Positions 32,793 to 40,829 of a stretch of 64,000 bases of DNA are shown here, in pieces; position 1 is the first letter of the stretch; each line of letters starts with the position of its first letter. Location: the NCBI RefSeq assembly GCF_002095465.1, contig NZ_MLFP01000015.1, forward strand, positions 1-64,000, given 5' to 3'. A program made the translations under genes and the position numbers. This stretch comes from Pantoea rodasii. GTDB taxonomy: Bacteria > Pseudomonadota > Gammaproteobacteria > Enterobacterales > Enterobacteriaceae. Below the pieces are notes generated by a model that worked only from the letters and a program-made list of their open reading frames with translations, did not search any database and had not been told where the DNA came from.

Positions 32793-33114
32793 AGAGCACT
32801 CCAAAAGATTGGCGGGCAGCCTAGAGATTTCCCAGATTGATCACCACTGAGATTTTCTATGACAGGCGCCATCGGATTAGCCGTTTTGATGCCGAACATG
32901 CTAACAGGCTTAATCCGCTTGATAAATCGGGAGTGCGTTAGGGATTCGCATAAAAAAATGTGATGTGACGATATCCAGAGTTCTTGCTTGAAAGATTATG
33001 GAAGCGGGAAGAGATGAGGGTAGGACAAAACACAAAAGAAAAAAGCGTGCTGGCGACCAGCACGCGAACGCATCTTTACAGATGCCCAGAGCCCACCATA
33101 CAGACTTGTTTTTA
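32793..33114. other. Gap between yicG and the flippase remnant
   Basis: Apart from the minus-strand terminator at 33037-33065, I see no gene. E. coli has dinD in this gap; no trace of it remains here. Confidence 0.5.
33037..33065 (-). terminator. Intrinsic terminator downstream of the truncated flippase gene
   Basis: A perfect 9-bp stem (GCGTGCTGG / CCAGCACGC) with a 3-nt loop and, on the minus strand, T6 plus further T residues. It lies 50 nt after the stop of the remnant, so the shortened transcript still has a clean end. Confidence 0.85.
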
Positions 33115-33759
33115 TTATCCGTTTCTTGCTCGCACGTTAGCGAAACTTTTCAGGCTAAAACGGTATTCTGGCTGGAACCAGGAACGACCGTAGTAGCAGT
33201 AGACCAGCATTCTGATGGATACCATGGCAAGGTAGCCCCAGATAGCGCAAAGCACTGAAGGGGTCAGCCATACCGTAAACAGTGTGACACCCAGGCCAAC
33301 CAGCACCGATGAGGTTTCTGTGAAGGCGATGCGCGAGAATTGTTTCTCACGCTGTAATATGGCGCGATAATGTTGTCCCTGCGGGATAATAATGAATATC
33401 ACCGAGATCATTTCCATCATAATCGCCATTTCAGGCTGATTCATTATACGGCTGTAAACATCGCTGCCGATAAATAGCACGGCAAATATCATCATGCCGC
33501 TAAGTACATTTCCCCAGTATAAAATGGAGAGTTCGCTGTTATTGAGATTTTTATTTCTAATAACGGCATTGCCAAATCCACGATCGGCCAGGGTGTCAAT
33601 AATCAATAATATCACGATAGCAATGGCGAGAAGATCTAACTCGTTTGCCTGAAGTATTTGTGCCAGAAGTGAAAGCTGTAAAACACCAATGCCGACGATT
33701 TTTATAGATGACAAAATTGACCATTTGGCGCTGGCCAAATTTTTTTCTCTTATCGCCAT
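33115..33759 (-). pseudogene. Truncated polysaccharide flippase (MOP/Wzx family), N-terminal half only
   Basis: The 214 residues from MAIREKNLASAKWSILSS resemble the N-terminal half of WzxC-type oligosaccharide flippases, which are normally around 480-490 residues with 12-14 membrane segments. About five hydrophobic segments are visible. The LADRGFGNAVIRNKNL and PQGQHYRAILQREKQF stretches are typical of the first half. The protein stops after FANVRARNG and only about 50 nt separate it from a terminator, so the second half is deleted, not frame-shifted. The base composition is AT-richer than the core genes. It is probably the residue of an exopolysaccharide locus; activity as a flippase is unlikely. 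Confidence 0.7.
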
Positions 33760-33833
33760 GTTCTGCTCGTTATGGTACATGTACCAATGCAATTAAGGGT
33801 TCACCCGGGCGCAAGCCCAGAGTACAGAGCACA

Positions 33834-34100
33834 TCAATGCAACGTTTCCTGGCGCAACCCTGAAATACCTTTCAGGGTTTTCCACGTAAAGATGCATTCA
33901 ATTAAATGATGTTCTGAATGTATAAAGATGCCCCTGGCGCATAATGTTTTGGTTGTCTTCGCGGTATCTCCTCCTGTTAGGAGGAAATCCGCAAGATCAT
34001 TATAAAATCCCTTTGAGTTATTATATTCCCCGGCCAGTATCCTCCTGGCAATCTCAACAAATTCTTTTTCAGACAACAAAGGATAGGTTGAGCGATCCAT
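33834..34100 (-). CDS. Hypothetical protein, 88 residues
   Basis: Starts MDRSTYPLLSEKEFVEIARRILAGEY and ends GLRQETLH. It is mostly helical and soluble by eye, with a mixed charge pattern and no signal peptide or membrane segment. I do not recognise a family. It sits upstream of the truncated flippase, on the same strand and in similar AT-rich DNA, so it may be part of the same lost cluster. The ribosome-binding site (CAGGGA) is weak. It could be a genuine small regulator or a degraded fragment. Confidence 0.45.
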   Translation of the reverse strand: MDRSTYPLLSEKEFVEIARRILAGEYNNSKGFYNDLADFLLTGGDTAKTTKTLCARGIFIHSEHHLIECIFTWKTLKGISGLRQETLH

Positions 34101-34350
34101 GTTATTTCCCTGCTGTTGTTATTATCGGGTATTGCTGTGTGTGAATGAGTTATACCGTGTTTTAATTAAATTAACACCATAAGAAAACTCCTATAAATTA
34201 ACTTCAGGAATAAATGGTTTCAGACTATGCATCAGAATAGATAAGGCAGCTGATTGACTATTTATAAGTGCTGTTCGACATTTTGAGCGCAGCGTAAACG
34301 CGATGTGAGAATAAGAACAAAAAAACACCGATAAATCAGAGGGACTAAGC

Positions 34351-34515
34351 TTGCTCGGCTGCATCTTCACCAGGAATTTTCCTGGTGAAGAGACTTTAGC
34401 CAGACTGGTGATTAACACGAAAATCGCTAACGGTTATCGTGAAACAGTTAAACGCTATTACGTGGAAAAAGATGACTTTTTTATCGATTACTTCCAACGC
34501 AAGTTAAAGCAATAA
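34351..34515 (+). CDS. Possible short peptide or gene remnant
   Basis: An open frame from TTG (34351; or GTG at 34408) to TAA, 54 or 35 residues, ending KRYYVEKDDFFIDYFQRKLKQ. The second half has natural-looking protein composition (alternating charged and aromatic residues). The first half is formed by the 26-bp palindrome. No Shine-Dalgarno sequence is evident. It could be the 3' end of a lost gene. Confidence 0.25.
   Translation: MLGCIFTRNFPGEETLARLVINTKIANGYRETVKRYYVEKDDFFIDYFQRKLKQ
34365..34390. repeat. 26-bp perfect palindrome
   Basis: Arms CTTCACCAGGAA and TTCCTGGTGAAG (12 bp each, exact) flank a TT centre. No T-run follows, so it is not a standard terminator. It could be an operator, a cruciform or a former mobile-element junction. 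Confidence 0.7.
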
Positions 34516-34536
34516 CATATTTATAATGCATTGATT

Positions 34537-34932
34537 CTAATGGGTTAACAGGTGAAGGAGTTGATCGAGGTCGCGTTTTACCCATGCAACATCCTGCGCA
34601 AATTTCTCATCAGACATCAGGGGTTGGCGATAAACCACCATGACAACCTCCGCTCCCTGCTCATTGGCGATCACGCGCATCGGCATATAAATCTCTTTGC
34701 CGGTGCCAGTATCAATCCAGTGATCCATCACGCCAAAAGGGTTGTGCGGCGTGAAGCGGATTTTTACCGATCCTTCTGGCCCCTTGGCTTTCCAATAGTT
34801 GCCCTCCTGCGTGAGGGTGCTGGCGCTCAGTCCACTTGCCCACTTGGCGAAGCATTCAGGTTTCCAGATGGTTTCATATAAATCTAACCAGTTGCGAGGA
34901 ATGGTCAGCGTAACTGTCTGAGATGGCAGCAT
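34537..34932 (-). CDS. SRPBCC (START-like) family protein
   Basis: A 131-residue soluble protein with the helix-grip pattern of polyketide cyclase/START-like proteins: an N-terminal PRNWLDLYETIWKPECFAKWASGLS segment, beta strands (GSVKIRFTPHNPFGVMDHWID, EIYMPMRVIANEQGAEVVMVVYRQP) and a long C-terminal helix (DVAWVKRDLDQLLHLL). Such proteins bind hydrophobic ligands or act as stress proteins. No substrate can be inferred. The neighbours are unrelated. Confidence 0.7.
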   Translation of the reverse strand: MLPSQTVTLTIPRNWLDLYETIWKPECFAKWASGLSASTLTQEGNYWKAKGPEGSVKIRFTPHNPFGVMDHWIDTGTGKEIYMPMRVIANEQGAEVVMVVYRQPLMSDEKFAQDVAWVKRDLDQLLHLLTH

Positions 34933-34966
34933 GGAACCTCCGTTAAGCGAATGAATGGCAGGAAAT

Positions 34967-35038
34967 CTGTAGCGGTGGATTCAAAGATACATGATGGCCG
35001 CGATCAAATACGGGCGGCCTGAAGGCCGCACCCTACAG
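34967..35038. repeat. Small palindromic repeat element (REP/MITE-like, about 72 bp)
   Basis: It begins CTGTAGCGGTG and ends GCACCCTACAG; the inverted right end (CTGTAGGGTGC) matches the left end with a single-base offset. Inside is a perfect hairpin GCGGCCT-GA-AGGCCGC at 35014-35029. The size and structure suit a non-autonomous palindromic element. No transposase is nearby. Confidence 0.6.
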
Positions 35039-35148
35039 AATAATAAGACTGCCTACAGCAAAGAATACCTTAACTGATGGGCATTCTGCTGCAAACGTCA
35101 CGGTCGCGGAAGTGTGCAGCAACAGAGGTTTCCCGTGAAAACCTGCTA

Positions 35149-36294
35149 TCAGATAAACTTGCCGCGCCCCTGAACATCCATGTTTTCTGCAGTCCCGTCC
35201 TGATGACGTAAAACAAAGTGATCAGATTGCGCCACTACCGCACAGCTGTGATTCGGGAAGATGCGCAGCAGAGCACCCAGCGCTGGCGTATGTTCACCGT
35301 ATTGAAGGAAACCATGCTCCTCCGATAGCTTCAGCACATCGTAATGGTTGCCCTGTTCATCAACGGCAATACCAAAGCCGCTGGCGTTAGTGCCGTGTGG
35401 ACCTTTATCAGAACTGAGCATCTTGGAGCCGGCATCAATAATCGCGAAATGTGGATTCACCGCCACCACACGTGTGACCACGCTAAGTGCCAGCGCATCA
35501 GGCGTGCATAAACCCAGACGCCATGCAGTGAGATCCAGCAGCGCATAGTTCCCCGGACGAATTTCTTCACTGCCCTCAGCCACGGGCGCGGCTAATGCGG
35601 TAGGCGTTGACCCCACGGAAATCGGGCAAGGCGTAAAGCCCGCCGCAAGCAGCCGCTGCTGAACTTCGCGCATTAAGATGATTTCTTGCTGCGCAACATC
35701 AGCGATGGCGGCTGCATTGCCCGCGCCATAAGCATGGCCGGCATGAGAGACCAGACCGGCAAAAGGTAATCCCGCCTGTTTAATCTGCTGTGCCAATGCC
35801 ACGGCGGCGTCGCTGTGTGGATCGATACCCACCCGATGCAATCCCACATCCACTTTAATGGCGATCGACAATGCACAGCCAGAGTGCTGTTGATGGGCTT
35901 GAGCAATGGCCGCAACACCGAGATCGCAGTCGGCAATGCAGGTTATACGCGCCTGATATTGCTGCGCTACGGTCAGTAATTCCGTCAGCGTATCGGCGTG
36001 CACAACCGGATAAGCCAGCAGCAAGTCACGCTCGCCGCCCAGCACGAAAGCCACGCCCTCACTGGGTTTGGAGACGGTGATACCGCGCGCACCTAACTGG
36101 CGTTGCTGCTGTGCAATCCAGACGCTTTTATGGGTTTTGATGTGCGGACGCAGTGTGACGCCAGCGGTATCGGCTTTTTGCTGCATGTGTTGCAGATTGC
36201 GTTGCAGGCGCGCCGCATCAATTTCGAGATAAGGGGTCAGTCGGTCAGCGATGAGAGGCCGTAACCAGCCTGCTTTGGCATTGTGTTCCATCAT
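35149..36294 (-). CDS. DSD1 family PLP-dependent enzyme (D-serine dehydratase or D-threonine aldolase-like)
   Basis: A fold-III, alanine-racemase-like PLP enzyme. The Schiff-base lysine is in LRPHIKTHK (about residue 50), with KVDVGLHRVGI, VSHAGHAYG and SVGSTPTA lining the PLP site. The C-terminal D-serine dehydratase-like domain carries the metal-binding PNHSCAVVAQSDHF (His and Cys). Family members act on D-threonine, D-serine or 3-hydroxyaspartate; which one cannot be told here. I prefer the internal ATG at 36294 (about 381 residues); the frame opens at 36330. Ribosome-binding sites are weak for both. Confidence 0.8.
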   Translation of the reverse strand: MMEHNAKAGWLRPLIADRLTPYLEIDAARLQRNLQHMQQKADTAGVTLRPHIKTHKSVWIAQQQRQLGARGITVSKPSEGVAFVLGGERDLLLAYPVVHADTLTELLTVAQQYQARITCIADCDLGVAAIAQAHQQHSGCALSIAIKVDVGLHRVGIDPHSDAAVALAQQIKQAGLPFAGLVSHAGHAYGAGNAAAIADVAQQEIILMREVQQRLLAAGFTPCPISVGSTPTALAAPVAEGSEEIRPGNYALLDLTAWRLGLCTPDALALSVVTRVVAVNPHFAIIDAGSKMLSSDKGPHGTNASGFGIAVDEQGNHYDVLKLSEEHGFLQYGEHTPALGALLRIFPNHSCAVVAQSDHFVLRHQDGTAENMDVQGRGKFI

Positions 36295-36363
36295 GATAGT
36301 CCGCAGGTTATTCAAGGTGCGGACCATCATTCATCAATGAGTGGCAGAATGCCAGCCGTAAGC

Positions 36364-37806
36364 TTATCCCTTGGCGTTTTGGAATCCGCCGCCCAAATCT
36401 TCAATCAGCACCACTGCCAGATTGATTTGCTGTGCTTGCAACGCCACCAGTTTTTGATCGGACTCGATGAGCTGATTCTGAATGGTGAGTACATCAAGAT
36501 ACGGACGCAATCCTGCGGTGTATTCGCGGTTTAAATCATCCCACGCGCTGTGAATTAACTGATTTGCGCTCTGCTGCTGCGCCAGCTGATTTTGAATCGA
36601 CTGCAGCTGGGTGATGGTGTCGCTGATATTGCCCAGCGAACCAATCAGCAGCTTGTTGTACTGCGCCACGGCCAAATCATAGTTAGCGTCACTTTCTGCT
36701 AAATCAGCGCGGCGTTTACCGGCATCAAAGATCGGCAGGGACAGGCTTGGGCCAACGTTAAAGAACTGGCTGGGTGCGCCAAAGAACGCATCGCCGAGCA
36801 GCGAGCGCGTACCGGCTTCCGCCACCAGGTTGATGTTGGGGTAGAACTCGGTTTTGGTTGCGGCAATTTGTTTTGATGCCGCTTCCACGCGCCAGCGCGC
36901 CGCCACCACATCCGGACGGCGGCCCAGCAGTTCTGCCGGAATGTTACCTGGCAGTGTGGCGGCAATCGGGACATCCATTTTCGCCGGCTTCAGTTGGCGC
37001 CAGTAATCCGGCCCTTTACCAATCAGCGTGGAGAGTTGAATGCCCGCATCGGTGACATTCTGTTTGGCTTCGGTCAGGGTCGCTTCAGCAGTTTTCTGCT
37101 GTGACAGCGCCTGCTTATATTGATAGTCTGACGTCAGTCCGGCGCTAACATACTGCTGCTGAATTTTGGCGATGCCATTGGAACGATCGGCATTCTGTTT
37201 TGCCAGTTCAGCGTTCGACCAGGCCAGATTCAGGCTGTTCCACGCACGTGTCACGTTGACGGCCAGCGTCAGTTGGCTGGCCTGGCGGTCTAACTCACTG
37301 GCGCGTGCCTGGCCCAGCGCCGCTTCAGCCGCATCTTTCTTACCGCCCCATAAATCAAAGGTGTAGCTCATACCGATATTGGCAGTGCGCAGCGTGCTGT
37401 AAGTTTTACCTTGCAGAAGTGGGTCGTCGACTTTTGCCACTCGCGAACGCGTGATGCCGGCATTGAGATCCACATCGGGATAGCGTTCAGCATCGGCGGC
37501 GATGGCTTGTGCGTTAGCTTTGTCCGCCTGCGCGTTCACCACCTGTAAATCCGGACTGGATGTCATGGCATCGGCAATCAGCCGGTTGAGCTGTGCATCA
37601 TTAAAACTCTGCCACCATTCTGTTTTTGGCCAGTTCGCTGCGCTGAAGTGCGCGCCTTTCAGCGATTCATTGGCTTGAAGAGAGTTAGCATCGAGCAGTG
37701 AGTTATGAGGATGTAAGCCGTGCGGATTGGCACACCCGGCCAGCAGGGCGCTGGCAACAGCAAGCGCGAGCATGGCGCGCGGTTTGGTCGTAAATAGCAA
37801 AGTCAT
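36364..37806 (-). CDS. Outer-membrane efflux lipoprotein (NodT/OprM type), orphan
   Basis: A 480-residue TolC-like outer-membrane factor. The signal peptide ends in a lipobox LLAGC (cysteine 25). Two outer-membrane-efflux repeats follow (about 60-250 and 270-475) with long coiled-coil helices rich in Ala/Gln and the conserved LGRRPDVVAARWRVEAASKQIAATKTEFYPNINL hinge. It is closest to MdtP/CusC-type channels of tripartite drug or metal exporters. No membrane-fusion protein or inner-membrane pump gene is next to it, so its partner must be encoded elsewhere. Confidence 0.88.
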   Translation of the reverse strand: MTLLFTTKPRAMLALAVASALLAGCANPHGLHPHNSLLDANSLQANESLKGAHFSAANWPKTEWWQSFNDAQLNRLIADAMTSSPDLQVVNAQADKANAQAIAADAERYPDVDLNAGITRSRVAKVDDPLLQGKTYSTLRTANIGMSYTFDLWGGKKDAAEAALGQARASELDRQASQLTLAVNVTRAWNSLNLAWSNAELAKQNADRSNGIAKIQQQYVSAGLTSDYQYKQALSQQKTAEATLTEAKQNVTDAGIQLSTLIGKGPDYWRQLKPAKMDVPIAATLPGNIPAELLGRRPDVVAARWRVEAASKQIAATKTEFYPNINLVAEAGTRSLLGDAFFGAPSQFFNVGPSLSLPIFDAGKRRADLAESDANYDLAVAQYNKLLIGSLGNISDTITQLQSIQNQLAQQQSANQLIHSAWDDLNREYTAGLRPYLDVLTIQNQLIESDQKLVALQAQQINLAVVLIEDLGGGFQNAKG

Positions 37807-37944
37807 GTTTTCGGTCAGAAGAGGAGAGAGCCGACCATTACATGAGTCTGTGCAAATTTTGACAAACCTGTTTTTCGTTAAGAATGGTTGGTAAATGTGA
37901 GCGGCAGAGAGGAGCAGCAGGCGAGCACCTGCTGCATGATCAGA

Positions 37945-38868
37945 TTAAATGTAAAGCGAGGCTTCACCCGGTGGACGGGTTTTAAAGCGGCGATGCAGCC
38001 AAAGGTACTGCTCTGGCGCGCGCAGGATCTCTTTCTCAATCACTTTATTCATATAAGCCGCAGCAGCTGCCTCATCTTCATACGGATAGTTTTCTAACTC
38101 CGGCTGGATGATCAGCTGATAGCCGCTTTTATCGGCATTACGAATCAGCACAATGGTCAGCATGGCCGGCTTAGCCAGACGTGATAACACAAAGGTGCCG
38201 TTGGTGGTGGCGGCTTTTTCTACGGCAAACAGCGGTGCGAACACGCTGCCTTTCGGGCCGTAATCCTGATCCGGTGCGAACCATACTGCTTCGCCCTGTT
38301 TCAGCGCCTGCACCATACCGCGCAGATCGCGACGATCAATCATTGCCTTGTTCGATCGCATACGACCTTTCGTCTGCGCCCATTCCATTGCCTGATTATT
38401 ATGCGGGCGATACATCGCCATCATTGGCTGACACAGCCCGGTAATGCGGCCACCGAGTTCCAGTGACATAAAGTGCACACCAATCGCCATCACGCCGCGA
38501 TGGTTTTTTTGTGCATTTTGCAGATTGTGCAGGCCTTCAACCTGGAAATAACGACGCACGCGTGCATCAGACCAGAACCAGGCAATGCCGGTTTCCGCCA
38601 GCGCCATGCCCAGTGATTCAAAGTTACCGGCGATCAACACCTCTGTTTCTTCCTCTTTAATATTCGGGAAGCAGAGTTCGATATTGCGGCGGGTGATACG
38701 CTCACGACGCTTCAGGAAGTGACGTGACAGCTTGCCAGCAGATGCGCCCAGCCGGATCAAGATAGGATAAGGGAGTTGCACCAGCAGCCACAGCACACCG
38801 AGTCCAAACCAGGTGAACCAGTAGCGGGGGTGTAAAAGTTTGGAATTGAACTGCCCGTTTTTCTTCAT
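37945..38868 (-). CDS. lpxP: Lipid A palmitoleoyltransferase LpxP (lauroyltransferase LpxL family)
   Basis: These enzymes add a secondary acyl chain to Kdo2-lipid IVA at the inner membrane. The 307-residue protein has one N-terminal membrane segment (FTWFGLGVLWLLVQLPYPILI) and the catalytic HX4E motif HFMSLE (H132, E137), plus APDQDYGPKGSVFAPLFA. The C-terminus RFKTRPPGEASLYI is the LpxP rather than the LpxL version. In E. coli LpxP is cold-induced and uses palmitoleoyl-ACP. It lies away from its E. coli position, inside the accessory block. Confidence 0.88.
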   Translation of the reverse strand: MKKNGQFNSKLLHPRYWFTWFGLGVLWLLVQLPYPILIRLGASAGKLSRHFLKRRERITRRNIELCFPNIKEEETEVLIAGNFESLGMALAETGIAWFWSDARVRRYFQVEGLHNLQNAQKNHRGVMAIGVHFMSLELGGRITGLCQPMMAMYRPHNNQAMEWAQTKGRMRSNKAMIDRRDLRGMVQALKQGEAVWFAPDQDYGPKGSVFAPLFAVEKAATTNGTFVLSRLAKPAMLTIVLIRNADKSGYQLIIQPELENYPYEDEAAAAAYMNKVIEKEILRAPEQYLWLHRRFKTRPPGEASLYI

Positions 38869-39292
38869 AACGCCTTCAGGGAGAGAATAAATGTATCGCG
38901 CAAAGAAGGGTGTCCATGAATTCCTGGCGGTACGACTGTGTTAATTACGACCAGTAGATTAGCAAATAGTGCCCTCAAAGAAACGTAATCTCTGCAATCC
39001 TTGAGATTGAGAGGTTTCATTAAAAGCAGTTATTTCCCGAAAAAACATACCGACTTCGTTGAAAATTATACTTTATAAACAATGAACTACTTGCCAATAG
39101 TGAAAGGCCATACGGTTTATGCAGAGTCAGGTTTGGTCAGTAATTGACACGCATAATCATCAAAGCTTTCACAATCTTTACATTGAAAAGGCAGTGAATT
39201 GGGCTAGTGCATAAGCGAAACGCTATGTCACGCCAGTGCAGACTATAAGGCCCGAGTTATCGGACCTTATCATGAAAGGCAAAATTGAAGAT
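38869..39292. other. Gap upstream of lpxP
   Basis: AT-rich and without a credible gene. A hairpin at 39245-39270 (ATAAGGCCCGA / TCGGACCTTAT, one mismatch) lies 22 nt after the yicC stop and may end its transcript. I did not find convincing promoter hexamers for lpxP; a cold-shock leader cannot be judged by eye. Confidence 0.5.
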
Positions 39293-40156
39293 TTACTCGA
39301 TGTTCTGAATCTGCTCGCGCATCTGCTCAATCAGCACCTTCAGCTCAATGGCTGATGCAGTGATATCGGCGTTTATCGACTTAGAGGCCAGCGTGTTCGA
39401 CTCACGATTGAACTCTTGCATCATAAAGTCGAGACGGCGGCCGACCGCTTCTTTCTTCTTCAGGATGTTGTAGGTTTCTTTAACGTGCGCATCCAGGCGG
39501 TCCAGCTCTTCCGCCACATCAATACGCTGCGCCATCATCACCAATTCCTGCTCAAGGCGCGTGTTTTCCAGCTGCACTTCGGCTTCTTCCAGCTTGCTGA
39601 CTAAACGCTCACGCTGCCATTTCACCACTTCCGGCATTTGCGCACGGACTTTGCTCACTTCGAGCGACACGCCTTCCAGGCGTTGCTCAATCAGAGACTT
39701 GAGCGCAGTACCTTCGCTTTCACGTGCAATGATGAAGTCATCAAGCGCGCCATCCAAAGCGGCCATTAACTCAGTGTTAATCGCATCAAGATCTTGTTCT
39801 TGTGCCGACATCACGCCCGGCCAGCGCAGAATATCCAGTGGGTTGATTGCACCTTCATCGGTCTGCATTTTCACCCAGTTGGCGGATCGCACCAGCTGTT
39901 TCGCCAGGGCTTCATTCAGTTGCAGCTCACCTTGCGCGCTGGGATCGGCATCAAAGCGCAGGTTGCACTCTATTTTACCGCGCGTCAGGCGATTGCGGAT
40001 GCGCTCGCGAATCATCGGTTCCAGGCTACGAAATTGTTCCGGCAGACGGATGTAGGTTTCCAGATAGCGCTGGTTTACCGAGCGAAGTTCCCAGGCGGCG
40101 CTGCCCCAGTGGCCTTTTGCTTCGCGGCGGGCGTAAGCGGTCATGCTGCGGATCAT
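39293..40156 (-). CDS. yicC: YicC family endoribonuclease
   Basis: YicC is a conserved cytoplasmic protein recently described as an endoribonuclease. The 287-residue protein has the N-terminal MIRSMTAYARRE and VNQRYLETYIRLPEQFRSLEP signatures and the C-terminal EAVGRRLDFMMQEFNRESNTLASKS motif of the DUF1732 part. The start aligns with E. coli; the open frame extends 126 nt upstream without conservation. It is close to rph-pyrE, as in E. coli, though two genes intervene. Confidence 0.95.
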   Translation of the reverse strand: MIRSMTAYARREAKGHWGSAAWELRSVNQRYLETYIRLPEQFRSLEPMIRERIRNRLTRGKIECNLRFDADPSAQGELQLNEALAKQLVRSANWVKMQTDEGAINPLDILRWPGVMSAQEQDLDAINTELMAALDGALDDFIIARESEGTALKSLIEQRLEGVSLEVSKVRAQMPEVVKWQRERLVSKLEEAEVQLENTRLEQELVMMAQRIDVAEELDRLDAHVKETYNILKKKEAVGRRLDFMMQEFNRESNTLASKSINADITASAIELKVLIEQMREQIQNIE

Positions 40157-40330
40157 AAGCTTGTACTCATTTTCAGGAATGTTCCTCGCATTATAGTGAC
40201 GGCAGCCAAACCATGATAGGCATAAGCGCAATGAGCTAACGCAGCGCGCAACTTTCAGTGAAAAGGGTGACGTTTCCGCCATTCACCCCCTATGATGTCC
40301 TGTGTGATACCTAAACAATCTGAGGCTATG

Positions 40331-40774
40331 ATGCTGAATAAATTGGCGATGCCGTTAGTGCTCGTCTTCTTTCTGGCCGGATGCCAGACACCTGCTGCCC
40401 CTCGAGAACAGATCCCACCCAATACCGCTCCCGTTGCAGTCTGCGGCGCGGGAGACATTATGATGCAAACCACACTGTGGTTTGGGATGAACAAGCCGAA
40501 AGGCGGCACGGTGAGCAGCAGCGAGTGGCAGCAATTCGTTGATAATGATGTCACACCGCGATTTAAAGATGGCCTCTCAGTGTATGACGGTAAAGGACAA
40601 TGGCTGGGAGAGGGGGGCAAGCTGGCGCGGGAAAACAGTAAAGCGCTGATGCTCATTCACCAGCCGGACCGAAGCAGTTCTGACAGCATCAATGCGCTGC
40701 GCGATGTTTATAAAAAGCGCTTCGATCAGGAGTCGGTGATGCGCGTTGATGCGCTGGTGTGCGTGTCGTTTTAA
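40331..40774 (+). CDS. DUF3574 domain lipoprotein
   Basis: A 147-residue protein with a lipoprotein signal peptide (MLNKLAMPLVLVFFLAGC, lipobox LAGC) and a DUF3574-type domain (TTLWFGMNKPKGGTVSSSEWQQF, VTPRFKDGLSVYDGKGQW, RDVYKKRFDQESVMRV). Function is unknown. Two adjacent ATG codons are possible starts; TGAGG is better spaced for the second. It is absent from this place in E. coli K-12. Confidence 0.8.
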   Translation: MLNKLAMPLVLVFFLAGCQTPAAPREQIPPNTAPVAVCGAGDIMMQTTLWFGMNKPKGGTVSSSEWQQFVDNDVTPRFKDGLSVYDGKGQWLGEGGKLARENSKALMLIHQPDRSSSDSINALRDVYKKRFDQESVMRVDALVCVSF

Positions 40775-40797
40775 GCGCGAAAACAGCCTCAGTGTGG

Positions 40798-40820
40798 GGG
40801 CGGCCGAGTTGAGGCCGCCC
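40798..40820. terminator. Hairpin between two convergent genes
   Basis: A perfect 8-bp GC stem (GGGCGGCC / GGCCGCCC) with a 7-nt loop between the DUF3574 gene and the nucleoside transporter. Weak T-runs on both sides; a shared terminator is likely. Confidence 0.55.
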
Positions 40821-40829
40821 TTGTGGATG

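Larger units (their letters stand above)
34101..34536. other. AT-rich accessory stretch without a clear gene
   Basis: Strongly AT-rich compared with its surroundings. It contains an imperfect palindrome (GTGTT...AACAC around TTAATTAA) at 34157-34177 upstream of the 88-residue gene, the 26-bp palindrome at 34365-34390, and a short + strand frame ending at 34515. No promoter or RNA can be assigned with confidence. Confidence 0.5.

Noticed and set aside
34191..34418. A 75-codon minus-strand frame in the AT-rich accessory stretch
   Set aside because: Spans the 26-bp palindrome, has no ribosome-binding site and no protein-like pattern; the opposite frame ending at 34515 looks slightly better.
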